From Symbiodinium kawagutii (lineage: Eukaryota > Sar > Dinophyceae > Suessiales > Symbiodiniaceae): a stretch of 64,000 bases of DNA. Positions 11,380 through 21,131 of this stretch are shown here, piece after piece. A model generated the notes under the pieces. That model was not told the origin of the DNA. It worked only from the letters and a program-made list of their open reading frames with translations, and made no database searches. The translations under genes were made by a program, and so were the position numbers. The DNA lies in NCBI GenBank assembly GCA_009767595.1, contig VSDK01015182.1, forward strand, positions 113,413 through 177,412. Direction: 5' to 3'. Within the stretch, counting starts at the first letter, position 1. Every line of letters starts with the position of its first letter.

Positions 11380-12252
11380 TCAGGCCGTTAGCTCTGGCGG
11401 GCTGAGAGATCGTCCCTGGTGTCTGCCTTGCAACTCGGAGATTTGATGCCGCAAGTGCCGGGCCACGGCTGGAGCTGTGCTCTCTTGGGCTTGGGCCTCC
11501 AGCTCCAGAAGGACTTCCGCTTCTGAGGAGTCGTTGTCTTCCAGCAGAAATGCCAGCATTTCCACCTCATGTTCGGCCTCCAGAATTGTCCTTTCCCGAG
11601 GCTTCAGGCCTTCTTTCATGGCAGCCTCAGCTTCCACTCGAAGTTTGGCAGCTTTCAGAACCACATTCACAAACTCCCCTGCAGGATGGGGAGATGGAGA
11701 TGCCCGTCTTGGGCCTCTGGCAGCCCTGGCACCCGACATTGGTTGAGTCAAAGTTGAGTTCATTCTCCCTGACTCAAAGGAACGTCCACGTGCAGGTGAT
11801 CCAAAGGTGGTCCTCATTGGCGTTTTGATCGCTGACACATCTGGCCATAAGGACACTTGGTGATAGCCTTTGTCCACCTGACCTGAAAAGCGTGGTTCCC
11901 TGATGCCGTGTCCAGGCTCCTTGAGCTCCCTACGACCAGCTTTATTCCAGCTGCCAGGGCTGAAAGATGTGACAGACTGGATTTCCAGTTGCAGTTCAGC
12001 ATCCTCTCGACGCATTGGCAAGCCTCTGGACTCTGCCCGTCTTCGCCAGACTTCAAAATCCCCATGTTTGCGTAGCAAGGCCTCTCGCCATTCTGCAGCA
12101 GTTTGCTGCAGCAGTACGTAACGCTGCCGAACAGCTTGCAGCTCTGCCTCTCTGGCAGGGGCACCCGCCTCTGCTGCTCGAAGGGCCTCCAACCGAACTG
12201 CGAGTTCCAATGCCTCCTGTGGTCCCAAGGGGTGAGTCTGTCCTTGTTTCCA
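11380..12252 (-). CDS. Coiled-coil gene, 3' exon
   Basis: This minus-strand frame runs without a stop to TGA at 11380. The first part is helical and Ala/Glu/Arg-rich (QEALELAVRLEALRAAEAGA, then REAELQAVRQRYVLLQQTAA). The middle is Ser/Pro/Arg-rich and probably disordered. The end is again helical and acidic (LEAEHEVEMLAFLLEDND). It follows the 5' exon at 12490-13426 on the same strand. Between them is a pyrimidine- and CCAACC-rich segment that reads as repetitive Trp/Gly/Val/Leu, which I take as an intron of about 237 bp. The splice phase is not settled: GT at 12486 gives phase 1 while the obvious AG at 12253 gives phase 0, so a GC or GA donor, as used by dinoflagellates, is possible. Function is unknown; it may be structural or cytoskeletal. 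Confidence 0.55.
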   Translation of the reverse strand, partial: WKQGQTHPLGPQEALELAVRLEALRAAEAGAPAREAELQAVRQRYVLLQQTAAEWREALLRKHGDFEVWRRRAESRGLPMRREDAELQLEIQSVTSFSPGSWNKAGRRELKEPGHGIREPRFSGQVDKGYHQVSLWPDVSAIKTPMRTTFGSPARGRSFESGRMNSTLTQPMSGARAARGPRRASPSPHPAGEFVNVVLKAAKLRVEAEAAMKEGLKPRERTILEAEHEVEMLAFLLEDNDSSEAEVLLELEAQAQESTAPAVARHLRHQISELQGRHQGRSLSPPELTA

Positions 12253-12489
12253 CTGGCTGATGTTGGAATTCCCAGGTATTGATGATGACAATGATATCTC
12301 TGGAGGATTCTGGAGGAGTTTATGAGATTTTGTGAGCCTTTTGTTGTTTGAGAAAAACTGAAAACTTGGGCATTTCAGAGCATACGAACCGACAAACCAA
12401 CAAACCAACTGCAGACTACAAACCAACCACCCACCCAACCACCCAACCCACCCAATCACCCAACTAACCCAACCCAGCCAACCAACCAG

Positions 12490-13426
12490 CAGCATCCAAC
12501 TTTGGCAGCTCCTGCCGGGCTTCGCCATGCTTCTTGGCCAAGCGTGCATTTTCCCTTTGCCTGAGGCAAATCTCTCGGACGGCATCCTGATGCTCTCGAA
12601 CATAAACATCTGCCTGCCAACGTGCTGCACTCAAAGATGATCTCAACTGATCGATCTCCTCCGTGCTGACTCTTCTCAGTTCATCGATCTGCTCAGTTTT
12701 GGATCTCTCCAATTCAGCAATCTTCACCGCATGCTCGCATCGAAGCTCTTCGAGCTCCTCCGTGTGCAAGGCCTTCAAAAGTGCAACCTCTTCAGTATGG
12801 GAAGCTTCCAACTGAGCAATAGCTCCAGCACATTCAGCCTCATCATCTTCTAGCTCAGCCAGCTTTGGGAGACCTTCTTTCAATTCTTCTTTGCAATCAA
12901 TGACCTCCTGCTTTAACCTCACCACGTCTTCACTACAAACCTGAATTTGTGTGCGCAACACTTCGGCCTCCATGAAACGTGCCATCACAGGGGCCGTCTC
13001 CTCCCTCAGTTGCTTCAGTTCGGTCTCCATCTCGGACCGTTCCAACTCAGCGATGTCGCGATCCCTTTCCGCTCGGGCAACCTTTCGCTCGAGGAGAACT
13101 CGTTTCTCCTCCAAAGTGTCAAGCTTTTCCTGTAGGTCGGCTACCAGCGGTTCATTTTCTTGAAGCTGCACTTGAAGTGACTCCACGGTCTCTCGCACAT
13201 GTTGGAAGATCAATTGCTTAGCTTCCTCGGTCACTTGCAGCTCGCTGCCTGTGCCGTGCGCAAAGTCTTCCAACTGTTGCAGTTTCTCGGGGCCCAAAAT
13301 GTCGGCCAGCGACAGGTGCATGTGCCGCCCATCACCGGCACTTTGCTGCTCGCTGTGCATGCAGCCTGAACAAAGGTCTACATCAGCGCGCACTTGTCTG
13401 GGATTCTTGATGTTCAATGCTGTCAT
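12490..13426 (-). CDS. Coiled-coil gene, 5' exon with ATG
   Basis: ATG at 13426-13424 opens about 313 codons before the presumed intron. After about 50 residues with a CSGCMHSEQQ segment, residues 60-300 form a long heptad-type coiled coil dominated by Leu, Glu, Lys and Arg (e.g. LQEKLDTLEEKRVLLERKVA). There are internal repeats of LERSKTEQIDEL and HTEEVALLKALHTEELEEL. A TAG lies in frame just upstream. The AG of AAATAG sits four bases before the ATG and could accept a trans-spliced leader. This is the best-supported host gene of the window. The coiled-coil call is secure, the function unknown. Exons farther upstream at 13.8 and 15.3 kb may or may not belong to it. Confidence 0.6.
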
Positions 13427-13769
13427 TAGCTATTTGAATTGACTAGGTGCAAATCGACAAATCCGGTGACAAGCAGACCCACCTTAGTACTTAGGGATAC
13501 TGATGTTGATGCAGTTGCTCGAAGAAGTGTATTCGTGAACCCGCTGGCGTGTTACAATAAATCTGAGCCAAAACATTCAGAGATATTCAGAGTACCATCA
13601 ATGGAATCGATGGATCGACGGAATCGATGGATCGATGGCAGGTTTCGAATGGAAAAAGTGACATGGCTTTGGGGCCAGTGAGCTCAAGACTGAGATCAAT
13701 CCCGGCACTGAGCCTTCTTGGGACGTCGAGAACATCCGAGAACTAAGAATTTGACTGGGAAATTTCAGC

Positions 13770-13955
13770 ACCAGCAAGGTCCAGGGCAAGGGCACGCGAC
13801 CAAGGCACTGTCCAGCTCCAAGGAGGATCTTCAGTTTGTCCACCAGCGATCCACTGGAGATTTGCCTCAACGCCAGATGCCATGCCAAACCAACGGATAG
13901 CATCTCCATCATCTCCTAATGGAAAAGTTTCCACCGCAATTTCAAGATATTTCAA
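13770..13955 (-). CDS. Candidate exon, unknown
   Basis: The minus strand reads YLEIAVETFPLGDDGDAIRW followed by FGMASGVEANLQWIAGG and more, in strongly coding-like codons. GCTGGTGCTG at the end offers a GT donor near 13770. There is no ATG, so it would be internal. It lies 0.35 kb upstream of the coiled-coil exon on the same strand, but membership is not shown. I recognise no domain. Confidence 0.45.
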
Positions 13956-15261
13956 GGCTCATCAATGTGTAAACAAAAATCTACTGCATTTACATCCAAC
14001 ATCATCCAACTACATGTGGATTGAACATAACTCTCGCAATTTCCGGCATTCAACTGTTGCCAAGGTCAATTTTTTCTCCACTTTACAGGTCTTGGACGTA
14101 CTGCTGAGGCCCATCCTGCTGTTGTTTTTTTGTGAATTCATCCCCATCTGCATCAACACACATGTCATGCATGGCCTTGTTAGCTTAATAATAACACACA
14201 TACAATACATATCTCTCTCCATCGCCATCCCGAAGGTCCAGCTGTGCTGATACAATACATATATCATATATCTATGAGATATTTTTGAAGAGAGACAACT
14301 GATGAGCACTCCTAAACACTTGAAGAAAACAGCAGCTGCTTTTGATCCGAGGCTGAAATGGTGCCTAGGCACCACAAACTCGTGTTGTGGAGGTCGTAAA
14401 TCTGTACATGTCCTGCCAGGGAAACCAACGAAAATCATGCAACCCCAAAGGCGAAGGAAGGAACAACCTGCGCCTGCCACCCCGCCTCCAACCCCCACAG
14501 TGTAACCATGACTCTTGGAATCTCTCGGATCCCCCCGTGGCCAATGCCTCCAAATCATTCCATGCGTTGTGCATGGTGCGCTTCAGAAATCCGGTTGAAG
14601 GGGACACAACCTGTAGCAATCATGACCCAAATACTCCATGTATATCATATCTACCTACAGTATGTTGGGGTCATTCTATAGGTAAGATGATGGTACCTAC
14701 GTCATGTGCTACGCCTGATATGCTCCCAGGTCAGCCCACCTGCAAGCCGACCACTTTGAAGCGTTTGCTGCGTGATCCAAATATCAACATATTCAGCAGC
14801 GAACATGCTCCACCTGGTGGCGAGGACTGATTCACAATGATTCTATGACCGATGTTTCAAACTTTGTGCTCCAATATGCTTGAATGTTGGGCGATTGTCA
14901 CAGAGGTATTCATGACTCATGTCATTGTATCTTGGAATGTTTTTTTAAATCTGTTCCATTCTATTCCTACGGCCCATGCGTCGGATGAATCTCTCCTCTT
15001 GCTGTTTATGCTGTTGCTACCTTTGGATGGTGAACAATCTTCACATTCCAAACGCACTCCAAAATGAAGGCAAAATAATGCAAGCCATCATAGTCAAAGC
15101 CCTGGTACAGTCAATGACCCGCTAACCATTCTAGTTCGACCCCACTCGAATTTCCATCTACTTTTCACCTCTTGGAAGATTGTTGGTATATTCTTCAATG
15201 CTTCTGCACTGCTCTTCAACCAACCAGCCACCCACCCAAGCCAACCAACACCCCCATCCAA

Positions 15262-15386
15262 GCACCGTTGTAGCTGTTCGTCGCTGACCCTGCTGGACTG
15301 CGCGGTGCCCACATGGAAGATGGACACGGGAGATCCGTCCAAGGCCCGCAAGGCACAAGGGTTCACCACGGCCAGTGTCGACACCT
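15262..15386 (-). CDS. Candidate exon, unknown
   Basis: A good acceptor (CAAGCTTTGCAG|G) on the minus strand precedes VSTLAVVNPCALRALDGSPV, then SIFHVGTAQSSRVSDEQLQR. The frame runs into a GGTGTTGGTTGGCTTGGG tract at about 15262 that looks like the start of an intron, like the one in the coiled-coil gene. It could be an upstream exon of that gene or part of another. Confidence 0.45.
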
Positions 15387-16125
15387 GCAAAGCTTGGGCT
15401 GACTATCGCTGGTTCTACCAGGGGTTGGCCAAGGTTCAATGGTTGCTATCATGGTTTCTAGGGCCCAGGGTGTCATTCATTCAACTCTTTCGCCACTGGT
15501 TAATGGATGATCACGCATGCCAAGGGTTTAATGGTGCAGACTGGCAGGCTGGCCAATCAATTCCTTGCCTATGATTGTGTAGTCGTGGTCAAGTGATGGC
15601 TCACGACCGGTGAGCTTCCTCTGGAAGGTAGTTTCATCACCAGCCATGTCATGGAAAAGCAATGGCTCTCTCCTGCAGTCTATGGGTTGTACCGACCCCA
15701 ATACTTCGGGTTGTGACCGCCAGCAGGTATACCAATATTGACAACAATGATTTGCGTTCTATCACGCTCAAACAATGCCTGAACAAAGTGGGGGTAGATG
15801 GATATATAGGGATACCTTATAACGAATTACCAGCTAGCACTAACAATTCGCAGATTCTCTCACTGTCTATTTGTGTATCAAGTATACATAGGACAATTTT
15901 GTGCCTCAATCACCAACATGGGACCACCAGGGCAAAGATGATGAACAAGGATTTTAACAACTCACATACGTGAGGTTGGCATAGGAAGCATCAACATAGA
16001 TTGTTTGCAGGTGCCACCATGGAACAACATGAGGATGGAAATCAGGTGGGGCGAATCCATGCGAATCGTATACCCTCATACCATTCTCAATAGTTGCCGT
16101 TGATGGCTATATACACCATCCATAT

Positions 16126-16204
16126 ATCTATCTATCTATCTATCTACCTATCTATCTATCTATCTATCTACCTATCTATCTATCTATCTACCTATCTATC
16201 TATC
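16126..16204. repeat. (TATC)n microsatellite
   Basis: About 20 tandem TATC units, with regularly placed TACC variants suggesting a higher-order unit of about 24-28 bp. Confidence 0.95.
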
Positions 16205-16249
16205 CATATAGGTCTGTACCCGTTCAGATTCATCCGTATTTATACTATT

Positions 16250-16457
16250 TGCTGTGCCATGCTCTGAAAACCATCCGCATCCAAAACTGCAGCTGCTGCG
16301 GTCGTCGCGGGACGCCCCAGCGCCGCACCTTGTCGTGGCTCGGGGCTCGGATCGACTTCGTCTCGATCTGCTGCAGCAGTTGCCGCCGCAAATCATCAGC
16401 ACCTGCAGCTGGACGGAGCTATCAGCATGGCTATGGATCTCATACAGAGACACTTGA
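16250..16457 (+). CDS. Candidate terminal exon, unknown
   Basis: After a CCAAAACTGCAG acceptor the plus strand reads LLRSSRDAPAPHLVVARGSD followed by RLRLDLLQQLPPQIISTCSW and ends at TGA at 16457. Third positions are strongly C/G against AT-rich flanks. A minus-strand frame is also open but looks less natural. No family is recognised. Confidence 0.4.
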
Positions 16458-16499
16458 TAGTGCTTGGATATGGTTTTCTCATTTGTTGAATTGTGGTGG

Positions 16500-17740
16500 G
16501 TGAATAAGCCTTTAAATGTATATTTGTTCCTATGTAAATTTAGGTGTGCCCCGAATGTTGAAGCTGTGGCCGATCATGTTTGATAGGGACATTGACTATC
16601 TCTCAATAGCGTTATGAGTTGAGTACAAACGTCATCATTTGTATCGTGTCATTGGCTCGTGCATCCACTGTGTCTTGCAGCTGCGATTGACAGAACTGCA
16701 TCCTTTGTGCTCACATCCCAGAAGCGCCAGAAATGGCTAGATACAAACGACAGCAAGCCGGGGGGTGTTATTGTTTCCTGGTCACCGACAGAGGCTCATG
16801 ATTCATGATGAATCACCATCACAAACAACCATGATATAACTCTTCTTTCATTCGCTCGCTTGAGCTTTGAACAAGTGACATGCTTGGAGATGGCACCTCC
16901 CCATGGCTCTGATTTGTGCTACAATGACCTAAACACTTGTAAATAATACTTATATGCTTGTTTAATTGCAAATGCATCAGAACGCATAATTATATAGCTG
17001 TGTGCAAACCTGGAACCAAACAAATTCAACAGAAACAGCTCAGTATATAATCTATAAGTAAATGAGAAAATATATTTACATATGTTAAAAGCTAAGCGGC
17101 CCGACAGATTCGAATTCACAATGACGAATAACCACCGCCAAACCGCAATAATCATTGCCAAACATTCTCAATCAGTCAGGAGCATCATCAAACATGGTCA
17201 ATCACCAATACCCATTCCAGCACATTATCAATGCCATCTGGTATTAGCCATCAATATTCATTGTAATAATGCACCCATCAACCATAGCCGGCTGACCAAA
17301 TGGAACCGCTCCCCGGCGGGTGAACCACCAATAGCAGGTGATGCGGCCAGGTTGGATTTCTGAGGGGTAGCTATCGATGGATTTTGACATTGACATGCTC
17401 CAACCACCAATGTCCGTTAATATAACCATTGATGTTAATAATCATTTTTTGTATATATAATCTTAAATGATCTATTCAATAAACACATATATTAACTGAC
17501 CTTATGAATTAAATTTACCCTTGATATTGGCTGATAACATGGTAGCCATACAATCAACCACCTTTGTCAGCCAATATCGATGGGCATCAATATCATGAAC
17601 TAAAAGCCACTGATATTGACTGACCAAATGTACCCCCATCAAAAGTAAACGAAAGCCGTGAACAAGCGTCAACAACAAAATAGCCACCACTACCAATTAA
17701 TCATAAAACAACTCATCAATATATATTCAATATGTTGATG
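16500..17740. other. Gene-free AT-rich stretch
   Basis: I see no supported exon. The DNA is rich in AACCA, ATCAAT and TATATA words. The short frames in it look random. Confidence 0.4.
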
Positions 17741-17751
17741 GTTCAGAATTG

Positions 17752-17880
17752 GTAACTAACAAACCAACTAGCAAACTAGTTAACTAACTAACTAACAAAA
17801 TAGGTAACTAACAAACAAACAAACTAACTAACTAACTAATTAAATAGCTAACTAAGTAACAAACTAACTAACTAAATAGC
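17752..17880. repeat. Irregular (AACT)n/(AACA)n repeat
   Basis: About 130 bp of imperfect AACTA, AACAA and AACTAATT units, interrupted by AATAGGT and AAATAGCT. Confidence 0.85.
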
Positions 17881-18059
17881 ATTAGTAATTAACCATAACA
17901 CAACCAGTGCTGGTTCAGTTGCTGACCACCCACCGCCGACGGCATAGCCGCACCGTGCCGCTGTCGCCACTGCAAAATACCGTCGTAACGACGCACAGCC
18001 TCCTGATCGGACGGTGAGGGGTGGATGGTCGATACCAGCTAGTAGTAGTAGTTGTGCAC

Positions 18060-18740
18060 ACAAATAATGATATCAATCAATGGTTAATGATATAACTAAT
18101 ATACTAATGATGTAATGATGCTTATCAATGGTTAATGATATAACTAGTGATGCTAACCAATACTGATAAATGGTTAATGATAATTAATCAATTGTAAATT
18201 GGTTAATCATGATGCTGATTGTTCGGAAATTGGTGGATAATACGAATTCATGACCATTTTACTTCTTATGTCAGAAGTGGTTTATTAGTTGACCACATTG
18301 AGCTACAATCGGGGATGGTCAGCTAATGTTTGATTTCTAGGCTGAATCACTATAGCTACCAAATGCACAATGACTGTTGATCCAACTGGTAATCATGATT
18401 AAATCTATTCGGAAACTAGTGTTTAAAACCATTAGTAACAAGTTATTACCATTGGGTACTTAGCAATAGTCCGGTTTATGAAGGAATTGATTGTTAGTGA
18501 CAACTCATCATGGTTGATGGTTAATGGTGGTCGACAATGAGTCCATAAAATGTGGAAACCCCATCTGAAAAAAGTGAATGCTCTTTTGCACGCCACCAGT
18601 ACTTGAGATATACCATGTGCAAACTTCATGTTTCAAGCAGGAACGCCTTTAATTAATATGCTTGTGCCACACACTCGCAAACAAAAGCAAATAATGCCAT
18701 GGTGATCCATGGCGTATGTCGTGAAATGTGCCAAACTTGG
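18060..18740. other. AT-rich non-coding stretch with repeated TGGTTAATGATA words
   Basis: The phrase ATCAATGGTTAATGATATAACTA recurs with variation near 18075, 18125 and 18165, which suggests old duplication. I see no coding exon. Confidence 0.4.
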
Positions 18741-18744
18741 TGTG

Positions 18745-18921
18745 TATGGTGGTTTCTCAAAAAATTGTTCCCCCCCCAAAAAAATGATGGGTTTATTTCT
18801 ATAAATGACCAAGATTGGATGACTCATAGCAAATCACCCATAAATCATCCAATCTTAATTGCCAACCATATGCATCATTAAAATCAGTATAACCATTGGA
18901 TGGCACCCCTGGTTGAAAAAC
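18745..18921. mobile_element. Long, decayed MITE-like copy
   Basis: The left arm TATGGTGGTTTCTCAAAAAA with CCCC, and the right end GGCACCCCTGGTTGAAAAAC, follow the family pattern. The interior is longer than in other copies and may include a second insertion. Confidence 0.25.
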
Positions 18922-19309
18922 CGCACACCATGGTGTCCCTTGAAATCACACGACCATGCCAATTCCATGGCAGCCGCCCCGGCGGATCTCCTTCATATCA
19001 AGGTTGCAGCCCAAATAGAGGCGCAAGGCGGCCTGTTCCTAGGGCCAGGATTGTTAAACACCAGCTGTGGAGTGGTTTAACCAACGGTTAACATGGTTAA
19101 CATGGTCAACATTGGGATGGTGAAGCTTATAGTTATCAATGTTAAAATAGGTATGAAACTAATCGTTGTCACATGTTATAGTTATCAATCATTACAAGCA
19201 TTGCTATCCACTAACTAAGAACACCTATTAACCATTCACCTTCGACTGATCCAAAAACTACATCGCCAACCCCTTCTTTTTCATCTACAATGGCCACGAA
19301 CCCGACTTA

Positions 19310-19611
19310 ATTTTTAAGTGGCATTTCTTGGCATTGATCCCCTGATCTTGGATTCTGCCGGCATCTCTGGACATTCCGCATCCAGTATACAGTTGCTCCT
19401 GGCTGCTTGGTGTAGCAAATCCACAACCTGGCCTGTCGCATGTTATCCAAGCCAAGGAACAGACATCCTGTAGCGCTCTTGCAACTTGACCTGAACTCAG
19501 AACTGCAAGACAAACTTTGAGAGAGAAGCCACATGCGGTGGGCACAGAAACATCATCCTGAGAACACCTACCCTTGATTGTCTTCTCCAAAAAGAAGCTT
19601 GCAACTTGCAA
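19310..19611 (-). CDS. Candidate exon, unknown
   Basis: A minus-strand frame of about 100 residues (LEKTIKGRCSQDDVSVPTAC, later SSGQVARALQDVCSLAWITC) is open and rich in Cys, Ser and Gly. There is no ATG at its head, so an upstream acceptor is needed. It lies 130 bp downstream of another candidate exon on the same strand and could follow it. No domain is recognised. Confidence 0.35.
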
Positions 19612-19739
19612 CTATGACTGTCTGGTCCGTAATTACCTGATTCAATCTTTTAGAACCTCACAGAAGGTTCATTATGATAGCAATTAATTACCTGATTCGA
19701 ACCTTATGGAAAATAATGATTCATACCAGGTTGTCCATC

Positions 19740-20106
19740 AACGGTGGCACCCCCAGGCATGCCATAGGACACCAACCAGCTATGGGGGTACCCCAGGTCG
19801 ACCGCATGCCACCTAGGCGCCACGTCGGCATCAAAGGTCGGACCCAACGCCTCTACGCTAGGCAGCTGACTTTGACGCACCTGCGCGAGGTGGAACAGTG
19901 ACTGCAAAAGGCTAAGCTGGGACAAAATGCGGGTTGTGGTTGGTCCTACTGTTGCTGTTGCTGTTGTTGTTGCTGCTCCGATGACACTTCCTGCATTGGA
20001 TTCTAACGTATCCTTGCAGTCTGCCAAGGACGCGCTGCTTCTGATCGGCTTCCCAGTCCTCGTAGTGACCAACGTGGATGTATCCAGGAGCTGCTCGTCT
20101 CACTGG
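19740..20106 (-). CDS. Candidate exon, Thr/Ser/Ala-rich, unknown
   Basis: After a possible GCCAG acceptor at about 20107 the minus strand reads DEQLLDTSTLVTTRTGKPIR, a Thr/Ala-rich linker (GAATTTATATVGPTTT), then a helical LSQLSLLQSLFHLAQVRQSQ and APRWHAVDLGYPHSWLVSYG. The linker coincides with a CAG/CAA-like trinucleotide tract at 19950-19980. It lies just downstream of the retroelement on the same strand. It may be a host exon or part of an older element. No family was identified. Confidence 0.4.
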
Positions 20107-20419
20107 CGCTCCGCCTGCCCATGAAATGCGCCAGCTGAATTCTCGCACCAAAGGCTTGCACATTTTGACAGCCACCAGAGGAAATGAATGATGCAGCCAT
20201 GTTGTTGTTTTTCTTGGGACCTTGTTGCTCATGATGCAGCATGGTACAAGCGCTCACAGGTGCGCTGCTGAAACAGTTGTTTATGGGGATGTGCTAGGCG
20301 CAAGTTTTCATCAAGGAAACATGCAAGAGTGTTGGCGAGGTTCAACACAAAGTCGGAAAGAAGACCCAATTCTGAACATGAGTAAGGGAACTATTGACAA
20401 ATGAGCTTGTTTTGAAAAT

Positions 20420-20462
20420 GTAAAAGGATGGATAGATAGATCGATCGATAGATTGATATTGT
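20420..20462. repeat. Short GATA/GATC-type repeat, possible retroelement 3' tail
   Basis: An imperfect GGATAGATAGATCGATCGATAG tract lies about 670 bp beyond the stop of the retroelement's RT frame. On the element's strand it reads CTATCGATCGATCTATC. Many LINEs end in simple repeats rather than poly-A, so this is a candidate 3' end, but no matching target-site duplication was found. Confidence 0.3.
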
Positions 20463-21131
20463 AGATGAGAATTAGTATGTGAACCCGGAAGAACCCTTTT
20501 CTTCAAACAACCGCAGCACATTCTTGACTCTGGTTAATTACGCTCCAAGGGCATTGAGATGGCCCGAGGAAAATTGTGTAGACCGTATTGGATTTGAAAC
20601 TATGGCCAGTATTGCTAAGGGCCACAAAAAAAGTTCCGTTTTTTGTTTTATTTCACTCACTTCAAGTCCCTCCTGCGCCGAATGTGCTTGTCAAGGTGAT
20701 AATGAACCCACTAGCGCCTGCAACTGGGCCACCCCCAGGGACATCCAAAACTCAGCTGTGGCTGGTGCTTCCGCGGTGGCCACCAGCTCTGCCACCTGGG
20801 GCCCTGGCCTCCCACCCGCGGCTGACTCGTTGGAGGATCCGCGGTTGGTCTCAGGGCACCTGGCAGCTGAAGCTTCACATGCCCAGCACACGCGTCGGAT
20901 GTTTCAAGCCAGCTACTGTGGCAGGACTGAGATAGAACCGCGGGGCCGTGCTTTGCACATCTTTGCACTTCAAGTAGTGCAGGACTGGTTGGTGGTTAGA
21001 GGTCATCCCCCCAAAAATGAGTCAACCAACTATCCCTTTTCTCGGCGATGGAGAGTCGCCACACCTGACTGGTGGATGTGGCCCCTTGGCAAAGGACTGA
21101 AAGCACATTGTCTTCCAGTCAACATCATGTA

